DNA of 64,000 bases from Anaerococcus obesiensis ph10 (GTDB lineage Bacteria; Bacillota; Clostridia; Tissierellales; Peptoniphilaceae). This document shows, in pieces, positions 44,622 through 53,563 of this stretch (its first letter is position 1; every line of letters starts with the position of its first letter). The translations under genes and the position numbers were made by a program. Under the pieces are notes generated by a model. The model saw nothing but the letters and a program-made list of their open reading frames with translations, made no database searches and had not been told where the DNA came from. The stretch is from assembly GCF_000311745.1 (NCBI RefSeq), contig NZ_HE978531.1, positions 124,001 through 188,000 of the forward strand, written 5' to 3'.

Positions 44622-45812
44622 TTATTCTTCAATTTCTTTATGATCTTTTGGAACTCTATCAAAAATTCCTGTAACCATAAGAGCTATTGCTCCATCGCCT
44701 GTTACGTTACAAGCTGTTCCGAATGAATCTTGGAGGGCAAATATTGAAAGCATAAGAGCTGTTCCTGTATCATTAAATCCTAAAACAGAAATAATTAATC
44801 CTAAACTTGCAACTACTGTTCCTCCAGGAACTCCTGGAGCTGCTATTGCAAAAATTCCAAGTAATGCAATAAATACAATCATATTTGCATTTGATGGAAC
44901 TTGTCCTGTTAAAATTTGTGAAACTGTCATAACAAAAAATACTTCTGTTAAAACTGAACCGCAAAGATGTGTGTTAGCACAAAGTGGAATTACAAAATCT
45001 CTTATTTTTGGATCTAATGTTTTTGATTTTCTAGCACATTTTAAGGCAACTGAAAGGGTTGCTGCTGATGACATTGTTCCTAAGGCTGTAAGGTAAGCTG
45101 GTAAATAATGACCAAAAACTTCTTTTGGATTTGTTTTTGAGAAAAGTCCTCCCAAAGAATATAAAAGTGTCATCCAAATAAAATGTCCAACTATTACTAT
45201 TAAAATTATTTTCAAAAATACAGGCAATTCTTGTAACACTACTCCTTCATAAGCTAAAACTGCAAAAGTTGAAGCAATATAAAAAGGTAGCATATTAATT
45301 ACGACAACGTCTACGATTTTTAAAACAATATTATTAAGTTCTAATAATAAATTTTCCCATGTTTTTGATTTGGTAAGGATAACTGCTATACCAAAAATAA
45401 TTGATGTTACAAGAGCTGTCATAACTGGCATTATTGGATCTATTGATAATTTAAAAATAGATTCTGGAATTTCTTTTGCTCCTGCCACATTGGATGCAAT
45501 ATTTAAATGAGGAATAATAGCTTTTCCAGCCAAAAAACTAAAAGTTCCTGCACCAATTGATGAAAGGTAGCAAATCAATAAAGTTACAGTTAGAATTTTT
45601 CCTGCATTTTCTTTTAATGAAACAATAGCAGGTGTAACAAAACCTAGGATAATCAAAGGAACAATATATCCTATCAAATCTCCAAGAATTGTTTTTATCG
45701 AACTAACTACCAAAATTGCAGATTCATTTGAAATTTGTCCAATAATAATTCCTACAATAATTCCCATCACTAGCTTAAAAACTAATGAATTGAAAAAGCT
45801 TTTCTTTTTCAT
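44622..45812 (-). CDS. Dicarboxylate/amino acid:cation symporter (DAACS family)
   Basis: A 396-residue symporter of the GltP/SstT group. Typical parts: MGIIVGIIIGQI at the start, IVPLIILGFVTPAIVSL, the serine-rich re-entrant region GTMSSAATLSVALKCA, CANTHLCGSVLTEVFFV, and AAPGVPGGTVVASLG plus FALQDSFGTACNVTGDGAIALMV for the second hairpin and TM8, where Asp and Asn bind substrate and cation. Substrate could be glutamate, aspartate, serine or threonine; the TACNVTGD motif resembles the SstT-like/GltP region but does not settle it. RBS GAGGTATGAAAA on the minus strand. Confidence 0.9.
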   Translation of the reverse strand: MKKKSFFNSLVFKLVMGIIVGIIIGQISNESAILVVSSIKTILGDLIGYIVPLIILGFVTPAIVSLKENAGKILTVTLLICYLSSIGAGTFSFLAGKAIIPHLNIASNVAGAKEIPESIFKLSIDPIMPVMTALVTSIIFGIAVILTKSKTWENLLLELNNIVLKIVDVVVINMLPFYIASTFAVLAYEGVVLQELPVFLKIILIVIVGHFIWMTLLYSLGGLFSKTNPKEVFGHYLPAYLTALGTMSSAATLSVALKCARKSKTLDPKIRDFVIPLCANTHLCGSVLTEVFFVMTVSQILTGQVPSNANMIVFIALLGIFAIAAPGVPGGTVVASLGLIISVLGFNDTGTALMLSIFALQDSFGTACNVTGDGAIALMVTGIFDRVPKDHKEIEE

Positions 45813-45864
45813 TTTTCATACCTCTTTCATTTATTTTAATAATATTCTACATTAATTCGACAAA

Positions 45865-45896
45865 ATTACAATACTATAATAGTCTTTTATTGTAAT
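45865..45896 (-). terminator. Weak terminator of the tandem ABC exporter operon
   Basis: On the minus strand ATTACAATA pairs with TATTGTAAT (45888-45896 and 45865-45873), followed by a short T-run. The same region should hold the DAACS promoter, not resolved. Confidence 0.45.
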
Positions 45897-45904
45897 AAAT
45901 TATA

Positions 45905-47665
45905 TTAATCATAAAGTTTTGCTTGGCTTAAATACATTTTTTTATAAAGTCCATCATCTTTCATTAATGTTTCATGATTTCCATTTTCTGTAATTTTTTT
46001 ATTATCACAAACAATAATCCTATCAGCATACTTTGTTGATGAAAGCCTGTGAGAAATAAAAAGCGAAGTTTGTCCTTTTGAAATATCTAGCATTTTCTCA
46101 AAAATTTCTTGTTCACTTCTTGGATCAAGAGCACTTGTTGGCTCATCCATTATAAAAAATTTCCCTTCATGAACAATTGATCTTGATAGAGCAAGTTTTT
46201 GTCCAATTCCACCAGAAGGTTCGACAGAATTTTTTGAAAAAAGGAAAGTTAAGAATGTATCTTCTTTATTTACAAGACCATCTATCCAAGATTTCAAATT
46301 TAAAAGATAAAAAGATTCATCCATTTTTTCTCTTTGATAATTTGTAATCTCATCTAATAAATTTGCTGAAATATTTTCAGAAATTCTAAAAGGAAATAAT
46401 CTAAAATCTTGAAAAGTTGGGGAGAGGATTTTGTAATATGTTTTTGTATCAATATCATTTATATTAATCCCATTCAAATAAATATTTCCTTTTGTGGGCT
46501 TATAAAATTTGCACAAAAGTTTTACAATTGTAGATTTTCCAGCACCATTTTTCCCCACAAGAGCTACGGTTTCTCCATTTTTAATTTCAAAAGAGCAATT
46601 TTCCAAAATCTTTTCCTTTGATTTTGGATATTTAAAGCTTACATTATCAAATTTAATAGTGATTTTTTCTGTGTTTATTTTTTTGATTTTTCCTTCATCA
46701 AAATTTTCTTCTTTTTGATTTAAAAAATCAAATAAGCTTTGAAGTTGCTCATTAAAGGCAATTACTTGGGCATAATTTTTTTGTATTTCCTTACTTGCAT
46801 TTATTAAACTTATTAATGAGTTAAAATATAAAGTAAAATCAGCAAGGCTTATGGCTTTTTCTATAAGCTTAACTACAAGAAAAAACAAAGATCCAAGTAT
46901 AGAAAAATTAGAAAATACATTCATAAGCCCAACATAAATCCCATTTTTTGTATAATATGCGCTGGAATTTTTGACCAATTTTTGGTGAAAAATTTCAGAT
47001 TTTTTTAAAATAAAATTTTCTCCATTATAAATTTTTATATCTTTAAAATATCTATGGTCTTGAGAAAAATTTATAAAAAATCTGTAAGCCCTTAGTTTTG
47101 GTATATCATTTTTTTGATAGTCTAATTCATTTTTCTTTATTAATTTTACAATTTTTTTATTTAAAAGTATTAAAATAAGTACCACAAGTACAACCAAAAC
47201 TGATAATTTCATTAGAATTATTAAAGAAAAGATTCCGGTTATAGCAAGGTTCAAAGATAGTGTAAAGGTGTCAACTACCTTATAAATTTCGAAAATTGCA
47301 AAATGAGATTTTTCCATTTCATCTTGAATTTTTTTGCTATCAGATTTTTCTATTGGAAGCTTAATTGCCTTTTCACTTAACTTAAAAGTATAAATATCAA
47401 TAAATGACTCAAAAGTTTCAGTAATTAAATTAGCATTTAACCTATTAACTAATCCTCTTATTAAATCAAAAATTAAAACTAGAAAAGCAATTATAAAAAT
47501 TATTTTTAATCTTTTTTGTCCATATATTTCATCAATTATTAATTTTGGTGCAATAATGGAAAATATAGGAAGTATTCCCATAATAAGGGAAAATATTACA
47601 AATTTTTTGATAAAATTTTTGTGTATTTCATTTATTTTTTTTAATAATTTTAAAATATTTTTCAT
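45905..47665 (-). CDS. ABC exporter half (NisT-like), second gene of a tandem pair
   Basis: A 586-residue ABC half exporter: six membrane segments in residues ~20-310 and a C-terminal ATPase with Walker A LVGKNGAGKST, the Q-loop region SPTFQDFRLFPF, a variant signature PSGGIGQKLALSRS, Walker B FFIMDEPTSALD and the H-loop SHR. The GxxQKLALSR form of the signature resembles those of lantibiotic exporters like NisT or SpaT. No peptidase C39 domain. Four-base overlap with the upstream ABC gene means tight coupling. Substrate unknown; a small peptide is a reasonable guess because of the short reading frame in front of the pair. Confidence 0.9.
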   Translation of the reverse strand: MKNILKLLKKINEIHKNFIKKFVIFSLIMGILPIFSIIAPKLIIDEIYGQKRLKIIFIIAFLVLIFDLIRGLVNRLNANLITETFESFIDIYTFKLSEKAIKLPIEKSDSKKIQDEMEKSHFAIFEIYKVVDTFTLSLNLAITGIFSLIILMKLSVLVVLVVLILILLNKKIVKLIKKNELDYQKNDIPKLRAYRFFINFSQDHRYFKDIKIYNGENFILKKSEIFHQKLVKNSSAYYTKNGIYVGLMNVFSNFSILGSLFFLVVKLIEKAISLADFTLYFNSLISLINASKEIQKNYAQVIAFNEQLQSLFDFLNQKEENFDEGKIKKINTEKITIKFDNVSFKYPKSKEKILENCSFEIKNGETVALVGKNGAGKSTIVKLLCKFYKPTKGNIYLNGININDIDTKTYYKILSPTFQDFRLFPFRISENISANLLDEITNYQREKMDESFYLLNLKSWIDGLVNKEDTFLTFLFSKNSVEPSGGIGQKLALSRSIVHEGKFFIMDEPTSALDPRSEQEIFEKMLDISKGQTSLFISHRLSSTKYADRIIVCDNKKITENGNHETLMKDDGLYKKMYLSQAKLYD

Positions 47666-49404
47666 ACTTTCTCCTTATAATTTTTTGCTTGAAGATTGTA
47701 TAAATCTTTGTAATCAGAATCGTTTTTCATAAGTTCTTCATGACTTCCTGTAGATTTTATTTCTCCATCTTTTAGATAAACTATCCTGTTGCAAAATTTT
47801 GTTGATGCTAGACGGTGAGATATGAAAATTGAAGATTTGTTCTTGGTTAAATCATTATATAAGGTATATAATTCTCTTTCTGCAAGAGCATCAAGTTGGG
47901 CGGTGGGTTCGTCTAAAATTAAAAGTTCTGAAGAACTTTTTTCAATACTTCTTGCCAAATATAATTTTTGCTTTTGTCCACCAGAAAGATCAACTCCATC
48001 ATCATCTAAAATTCTAAGCAAAGTTTGATTATCTTTTTTGTCATAAGATTCTATAATTTTATTCAAATGAGTAAGCTCATAAGTTTTTTCTAGATTTTTA
48101 TTAGAATCATTTAACAAAATATTTTCTTTAATAGAAAATGGAAGAATTTGAGAATCTTGGAAGACAGCTGAAACCAAGCTATTATAATCATAATCTAGTT
48201 TTTTGAAATTTTTACCATTAATAAAAATTTCCCCATCATAAGATTTATAAAAACCTGCAAGAATAAGAGCAAGAGTAGATTTACCTGCTCCATTTTCTCC
48301 GACTAAGGCTATTGATTCATTATTGTTTATGGTTAAATTTATATTTTTTAGGACATATTTATCAGAGTTTGGATATTTAAATGATAAATTTACTAGGTCA
48401 ATTTTTAAAATTTTTGGTAAATTTTTATTTTCAAAAGATTTTTGATAAGGATTTATAATTTTAAAAAACGGTTTAAATCTTGTAAGATTATCAAAAAAAT
48501 CATTAAAAATCCACATAAACAAATTGTTAAAATTTACAAAGGCTAAAATTGCTGTAAAATAAACATAAAAATCGCCAAGGTCAAGCTTTTCACTCATCAA
48601 ATTTGTAATAAGCCAATACATAATAAGAGCATCTCTAATAAAATTTATAAGTCTTACAAGGCTATAAATTTTAAAGGTTTTTTTATCTGTTCTAACTAGA
48701 TAGGCTATCCTATCTTGGTTGGTTTTTTTGTAAAAACTTTTAAAGACATTTATAAAATCAAAAATAAGTATATCTTGTTTTGATAAGGGAGATCTTAGCT
48801 CATTGTTTAATTTTGTAAATTTATTGTAGTTTTCATTTTGGTCATTCCAAAATTTAGAAAATTCTCTAGGAATTTTATTTGCAATATAAGTTGAAATTAT
48901 TGTCAAAATAATTATCAAAAATAAAATGATTCCGCCAATTTTTAAAAAAATCCACAAAAATCCTGCAATAGAAGTTAGGGATGCTAAAAATTCTGGCAAA
49001 GTCATCATTACAGCACCTGCTCCTAGATAGGGACTGTCGACAGCCTTATTTGCACTATTTATTTTTTCAGATTCAGATTTTTTCATTTTTTCTTCATAGG
49101 GAAGGTAGAGGGCATATTTTGTTACCATATTCATATATTTATATCTGATATTATTCATTTTCATACGGTAATTACCCATGATAAAAGATTCAAAAAAACT
49201 TATAATCGTTGATAGGACTAATAATAAAATAAAAAAGCCTAACATAAAATCAAGTCCATTTTGATAATTTTTCAATATGTAGGCAGGCGAAATAATCCAT
49301 ATAAATGGTTTTAAGCCGATAAATATGGAGTAAAGTATGATTAATAAATACATGCTTGGCTCATACTTAGCCATTGATTTAAAAATATATTTTAATTCTT
49401 TCAT
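47662..49404 (-). CDS. ABC exporter half (NisT-like), first gene of a tandem pair
   Basis: ABC half exporter of about 580 residues: membrane part (residues ~15-320) and ATPase with Walker A LVGENGAGKST, signature DLSGGQKQKLYLARS, Walker B LLILDEPTAQLD and H-loop ISHR; all catalytic residues are present. ATG 49404 is chosen: the in-frame ATG at 49422 touches AAGGAGG with no spacer, so it is a poor start. ATG 49404 overlaps the TGA of a short upstream reading frame (ATGA), so translation would be coupled to that frame. It forms a heterodimer, probably, with the following gene. Confidence 0.88.
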   Translation of the reverse strand: MKELKYIFKSMAKYEPSMYLLIILYSIFIGLKPFIWIISPAYILKNYQNGLDFMLGFFILLLVLSTIISFFESFIMGNYRMKMNNIRYKYMNMVTKYALYLPYEEKMKKSESEKINSANKAVDSPYLGAGAVMMTLPEFLASLTSIAGFLWIFLKIGGIILFLIIILTIISTYIANKIPREFSKFWNDQNENYNKFTKLNNELRSPLSKQDILIFDFINVFKSFYKKTNQDRIAYLVRTDKKTFKIYSLVRLINFIRDALIMYWLITNLMSEKLDLGDFYVYFTAILAFVNFNNLFMWIFNDFFDNLTRFKPFFKIINPYQKSFENKNLPKILKIDLVNLSFKYPNSDKYVLKNINLTINNNESIALVGENGAGKSTLALILAGFYKSYDGEIFINGKNFKKLDYDYNSLVSAVFQDSQILPFSIKENILLNDSNKNLEKTYELTHLNKIIESYDKKDNQTLLRILDDDGVDLSGGQKQKLYLARSIEKSSSELLILDEPTAQLDALAERELYTLYNDLTKNKSSIFISHRLASTKFCNRIVYLKDGEIKSTGSHEELMKNDSDYKDLYNLQAKNYKEKV

Positions 49405-49504
49405 AAAAAGCCTAAACGGCATCCTCCTTGTTGTAGTAAGTCAAGGAGCTTTTCCTCACTTACAAGTTACAAATTACCTCTTTATTTTTAATATTATTGT
49501 TCAT
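49401..49504 (-). other. Possible leader peptide of the tandem ABC exporters, in two frames
   Basis: On the minus strand, ATG 49504 behind AAAGGAGAAG reads MNNNIKNKEVICNL and stops (49460). Directly after, another frame is open to a TGA that overlaps the ABC start: VSEEKLLDLLQQGGCRLGFL. The EEKLLDLLQQGG part looks like the end of a double-glycine leader. One inserted base in the CTTG region at 49463-49466 would give a single 34-residue peptide. No A-run is involved there. I cannot tell whether this is a mis-call, a decayed peptide gene, or a short leader with chance similarity. Confidence 0.4.
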
Positions 49505-49560
49505 TTTTCTTCTCCTTTCTTTAAACTAATTTAATATTAACAATTTAATTTAATGAAGTC

Positions 49561-49586
49561 AAAAAAAGATGGTAAAAACCATCTTA
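49561..49586 (-). terminator. Terminator of the FAD-enzyme gene
   Basis: On the minus strand AAGATGGT (49578-49585), loop of four, ACCATCTT (49566-49573), then a T-run. Confidence 0.82.
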
Positions 49587-51131
49587 ATTTTCTAATATTT
49601 CAATTGCACATTTTAAACCATCAAGAGCTGATGAAATTATTCCTCCAGCATAACCTGCTCCTTCACCGATTGGTCTTAGATTTTTAAATTTTAAAGTTGA
49701 ATAATTTTTATTTCTTTCAATTCTAATAGGACAAGAAGTTCTTGTTTCAACTCCTGTTAATATTGCATCTTCATCGGAGAAAGCTTTCATTTTTTTTGAA
49801 AAATCAATTAAGGCAAGTTTTATAGCCTCATTTATTTTTTCAGGATAAATTTTATTTAAATCAGCAAATTTATAAGATGGTTTGTATGTTGGCTTAATTT
49901 TTCCCAAATCTTTTGAAACTACTCCATTAATGTAATCACAAACTTTTTGCACAGGAGCAGTAAAATTTCCTCCACCAAGCATATAAGCTTTTTCTTCTAT
50001 TTCTCTTTGAAATTTAATACCACTAAGATTATTATTTCCCAAAATTTCTGGTCCAATAGCACAAACAACAGCAGAATTTGAATTATAATTTCCCCTGTCA
50101 TGATAGCTCATTCCATTTACACAAAGACGATTTTCTTCACTTGATGCAGGAACGACATAGCCGCCTGGGCACATACAAAAAGTATATACAGAAATATTTT
50201 TCTTTTTATCAAAATATTTAAGGGCGTAGGAAGCCTGTGGAAGTCTATCATCAATAATTTTATATTGGCTAAAATTAATATCTTTTTGCAAGTGTTCAAT
50301 CCTAAATCCAACTGCAAAATTCTTTTGACTAATGTCAATATATTTATCCAGCATAATAAAAGTATCGCGAGAAGAATTGCCCAAGGCAAGAACATATTCG
50401 TCAGCTTGGTATTCATTTTTATTTGTAATAAGAGATTTTATTTTACCATTTTCAATATTTAAATCCGTAAAAATTTCATTAAAATGAAAATCTCCGCCCA
50501 TTTCAATTATTTTTTTCCTAATATTTATAATGACTTTTCTTAAAAGATCTGTTCCAACATGGGGCATTTGGGTATATAAAATATCTTCAGGTGCGCCGTT
50601 TTCAACTAAAATTCTAAAAATTTCCCTAGATCTTTTATCTTTTGACCTAGAAGTTAGTTTTCCATCAGAAAAAGTACCAGCACCACCTTCGCCAAATTGA
50701 ATATTTGATTCGGGATTTAATTTTAAATTTTTAATAAAATTGTCGATAGTTTTTACCCTATCTTCAATTTTTTCTCCTCTTTCAATTATAGTAACTTTAA
50801 CACCATTTTTACAAAGAGCATAGGCACAAAAAAGTCCACTGGGACCAGATCCAACAATAATAGCAGAATTTATTTTATTTTTATTTCCTAAAACTAAATC
50901 CTCTTCAACAAATTCCCCAATATCATTTTTTAATTTTTTCCTAGTTTTTTTATCAATTTCACAATCAATCAAAACTTGATAAACATAAAAAATACCACGC
51001 CTTGCATCGATTGATTTTTTATAAATTTTAAAAGAATCAATTTTTCTATTAATTTTTTCTTCAATAGCCTTTTTTAAATTTTTATCATTATCCAAATCGT
51101 ATGGAATTTTAATATTTCTAATTATATACAT
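49584..51131 (-). CDS. FAD-dependent oxidoreductase, COG2509 family
   Basis: A 515-residue flavoprotein. After an N-terminal ~85-residue domain, the FAD-binding motif IIVGSGPSGLFCAYAL (GxGxxG near residues 94-99) and an acidic strand end (VTIIERGEK) are clear. FGEGGAGTFSDGKLTSR, GVETRTSCPIRIER and GEGAGYAGGIISSALDG follow, as in this family of uncharacterised NAD(P)/FAD-dependent dehydrogenases, which resemble geranylgeranyl-reductase-like folds. No specific substrate is known. It is a single gene on the minus strand. Confidence 0.9.
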   Translation of the reverse strand: MYIIRNIKIPYDLDNDKNLKKAIEEKINRKIDSFKIYKKSIDARRGIFYVYQVLIDCEIDKKTRKKLKNDIGEFVEEDLVLGNKNKINSAIIVGSGPSGLFCAYALCKNGVKVTIIERGEKIEDRVKTIDNFIKNLKLNPESNIQFGEGGAGTFSDGKLTSRSKDKRSREIFRILVENGAPEDILYTQMPHVGTDLLRKVIINIRKKIIEMGGDFHFNEIFTDLNIENGKIKSLITNKNEYQADEYVLALGNSSRDTFIMLDKYIDISQKNFAVGFRIEHLQKDINFSQYKIIDDRLPQASYALKYFDKKKNISVYTFCMCPGGYVVPASSEENRLCVNGMSYHDRGNYNSNSAVVCAIGPEILGNNNLSGIKFQREIEEKAYMLGGGNFTAPVQKVCDYINGVVSKDLGKIKPTYKPSYKFADLNKIYPEKINEAIKLALIDFSKKMKAFSDEDAILTGVETRTSCPIRIERNKNYSTLKFKNLRPIGEGAGYAGGIISSALDGLKCAIEILEN

Positions 51132-51213
51132 AAGACATCCTTTCTTATTAATTTTAACAGATTTTCCATGTTAAATAAATTTAAAATAATATATAATTGA
51201 TTAGGAGGAACTT

Positions 51214-51675
51214 ATGAAAGTTAGTTTAGTTGAAAATAAATTAGAAAAAGAAAATATTTCATCCTACATATTAAATGATTTAAATTCATGGTTTGAAGAT
51301 GATGATGCTGTAAAAAATTATATAGAAAAATCTAAAGAATATATTTTTTTCAAAGCAAGTGAAAATGGAAAAAATTTTGGTTTTATCGTTTATAAAGAAA
51401 CTTCGGATTATACTATTGAAATATTTGTAATGGGAGTTTTGAAAAAATATCACAGAAATCATATAGGAAGATATTTATTTGAAAAATCCATTGAAATTTT
51501 AAAAAAGTATAATTATGAATTTGTCCAAGTAAAAACTTTAAAAGAAGGAATAGACGATGGATATGATAAAACAAATAAATTTTATCAAGCTTTGGGATTT
51601 AGAAAATTTGAAGTAATTGAAGAAATTTGGTCACGAGATAATCCTTGCCAAATTTATGTGAAAAGTATTGTTTGA
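51214..51675 (+). CDS. GNAT-family N-acetyltransferase
   Basis: A 153-residue acetyltransferase-like protein. Strands FGFIVYKET and YTIEIFVMGVLKKYHRNHIGRYLFEKSIEIL give GNAT motif A, with R/Q-x-x-G-x-G/A in YHRNHIGRYL (NHIGR in place of the usual GIG) for the CoA pyrophosphate, and FYQALGFRKFEVIEE is motif B. Acceptor substrate unknown. RBS TTAGGAGGAAC before ATG. The T-box leader follows it. Confidence 0.85.
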   Translation: MKVSLVENKLEKENISSYILNDLNSWFEDDDAVKNYIEKSKEYIFFKASENGKNFGFIVYKETSDYTIEIFVMGVLKKYHRNHIGRYLFEKSIEILKKYNYEFVQVKTLKEGIDDGYDKTNKFYQALGFRKFEVIEEIWSRDNPCQIYVKSIV

Positions 51676-51728
51676 GGGAGCAATTAAATAATTTTTATCC
51701 TAAAAAATGATAATTTATAAAAAAATAT

Positions 51729-51757
51729 TTGACAATATTAAAAACAGATCTTATAAT
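51729..51757 (+). promoter_or_regulatory. Promoter of the T-box leader and brnQ
   Basis: TTGACA (51729-51734), 17-bp spacer, TATAAT (51752-51757): full consensus. Confidence 0.92.
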
Positions 51758-51789
51758 AACTACAACAATAATTTATTTATAAAAATTTA

Positions 51790-52034
51790 TGAAAAAAAGA
51801 GTAGGCTTATTAAAAAGCACAGAGAGTTGGAGTTTGGTGAGATCCATCCTTTGAAATAAGTTCGAAAATCATTTTTCTTTTGCATATCTGAATTATAGTA
51901 AGATATGTCGCCATGGTTGGCGTTATCAAAACCCGGCATTGTTTGATGCTTGAAGAGCTTATTTTTATATAAGAATAAAGGTGGTAACGCGGAATTTTCG
52001 TCCTTTGTCTAATTTTTAGACAAGGGACTTTTTT
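51790..52034 (+). ncRNA. T-box riboswitch (probably Ile-specific) with terminator
   Basis: Stem I has the AGTA bulge (about 51799), GGCTTATT pairing with AATAAGTT (51855-51862), an AGAGAG and TTGGTGAGAT apical region. The specifier bulge reads CGAAAATCA, with ATC (51868-51870, Ile) the best candidate. The antiterminator T-box is AAAGGTGGTAACGCGGAA (51978-51994); its TGGT would pair with a tRNA ending ACCA, as tRNA-Ile does. The terminator is GTCCTTTGTCTA (52000-52011) with TAGACAAGGGAC (52017-52028) and six T. It controls brnQ: uncharged tRNA-Ile should switch transport on. Confidence 0.9.
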
Positions 52035-52072
52035 AATGAATAAATATTGTAATAAATTTTTTGGAGGATATA

Positions 52073-53416
52073 ATGAAAAAATTATCAACAAGTCAATTTT
52101 TACAAGTTAGTGTAATGCTATTCGGTTTATTTTTTGGAGCTGGAAATTTAATTTTCCCTCCACTTTTAGGAAATCAAGCAGGATCTTTTACATTTATTTC
52201 TTTGTTAGCATTTTGCGTTACTGCTGTAATATTTCCTGTAATGGGAGCTATAGTAGTAGGAAAAACTGAAGGATTAACAAATTTATCCAACAGAGTTTCT
52301 CCTTTATTTTCTGTAGTTTTTACTACGGCAATATATTTATCAATAGGACCTGGACTTGGAATACCAAGAGCGGGATCTGTTCCATTTGAAATGGCAATAG
52401 CTCCGTATATACCTCAAGGATTTAATATAAATCTTGCAAGATTTTTATATACTTTAGTATTTTTTAGTGTTGCCTTATTTGTATGCTTAAAACCAAATAA
52501 ACTTGTCAAGAGAGTTGGAAAATATTTAACACCTGCACTTTTAATAATGATAGTTTTTATGTTTTTAAAAGTGATAACAATGGATAAAAATATAGCAGCT
52601 CCTGTTGGAGAATATAAAAATGCTCCATTAGTAAAGGGATTTTTGGAAGGATATAACACTATGGATGCTGTCGCTGCATTAAATTTTGGTTTTGTAATAG
52701 CTCAATCCATAAAAAGATTTGGAGTAAAAGATAAAAATGAAGTTACAAATTATACAATAAAAGCAGGACTTGTAGCAGGAAGTGTTTTATTTTTAGTATA
52801 TGCAATGCTTGCAAGTGTAGGAATGATAGGCTCATCAAAACTTGTTGGAGCAGAAAATGGCGCTGTAATATTAACATATGCAGTAAAAAATGTTTTTGGA
52901 AATTTTGGAATAATTTTACTTGCAGCAATATTTACCCTTGCATGTCTTACAACTTGTATAGGACTTATAACAAGTGGTGGAGAATATTTTGAATCATTAT
53001 TTAACCAAAAATTATCATATAGAAAATGGGTTTTAGTTTGGACTTTATTTTCATTTTTGATGGCAAATTTTGGATTAAATAAATTATTAGAATTTTCAGT
53101 TCCACTATTAACAATAATATATCCAGTAGCCTTAGTCTTAATACTAATGGGAATAAGCCATGATTTTATAAATTATTCAAAAGAATCTTACCTATTTACA
53201 GCAAGTTTATCAGTTTTAATACCATTAGTAGAAGTATTAAATAATTCATTTGGAATAAAATTGTGGTTTGTCACAAATTTAGTTGAATCTTTACCATTAT
53301 ATAAAGAAGGACTTTCATGGCTATTGCCAAGCCTATTTGTTTTAGTTATAACAACAGTAGTTTTTAAATTCTTGTACACATTTAAAGAGAATGAAAAAAT
53401 TAAAGAAAGATATTAG
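52073..53416 (+). CDS. brnQ: Branched-chain amino acid transport system II carrier (LIVCS family)
   Basis: A cation-coupled importer of Leu, Ile and Val with twelve predicted membrane segments; 447 residues from ATG 52073 (an in-frame ATG at 52061 is less well placed with regard to TTGGAGGATATA). Family motifs: FGLFFGAGNLIFPPLLG near the N-terminus, YLSIGPGLGIPRAGSVPFEMA, and LNFGFVIAQSIKRFGV. The Ile-type T-box leader just upstream fits the substrate. Terminator follows. Confidence 0.94.
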   Translation: MKKLSTSQFLQVSVMLFGLFFGAGNLIFPPLLGNQAGSFTFISLLAFCVTAVIFPVMGAIVVGKTEGLTNLSNRVSPLFSVVFTTAIYLSIGPGLGIPRAGSVPFEMAIAPYIPQGFNINLARFLYTLVFFSVALFVCLKPNKLVKRVGKYLTPALLIMIVFMFLKVITMDKNIAAPVGEYKNAPLVKGFLEGYNTMDAVAALNFGFVIAQSIKRFGVKDKNEVTNYTIKAGLVAGSVLFLVYAMLASVGMIGSSKLVGAENGAVILTYAVKNVFGNFGIILLAAIFTLACLTTCIGLITSGGEYFESLFNQKLSYRKWVLVWTLFSFLMANFGLNKLLEFSVPLLTIIYPVALVLILMGISHDFINYSKESYLFTASLSVLIPLVEVLNNSFGIKLWFVTNLVESLPLYKEGLSWLLPSLFVLVITTVVFKFLYTFKENEKIKERY

Positions 53417-53418
53417 AA

Positions 53419-53445
53419 AATAATCGGGGAGACTCGATTATTTTT
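53419..53445 (+). terminator. Terminator after brnQ
   Basis: AATAATCG (53419-53426) and CGATTATT (53435-53442), loop of eight, T-run. Confidence 0.8.
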
Positions 53446-53471
53446 ATATTTTTATAAATGGATAAAGAAAA

Positions 53472-53500
53472 TTTACTTGAAAATTAATTTGTGATATAAT
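53472..53500 (+). promoter_or_regulatory. Promoter of the first AGCS gene
   Basis: TTTACT (53472-53477), 17-bp spacer, TATAAT (53495-53500). Confidence 0.7.
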
Positions 53501-53563
53501 TTTACTATCTTATTATGACTTTAATACATTTTCGTATTATTGTACTAAACTAAAGGAGGGAAT

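Noticed and set aside
49337-49534. Plus-strand frame of 65 codons over the exporter leader
   Set aside because: Antisense of the exporter N-terminus and leader; no ribosome site.
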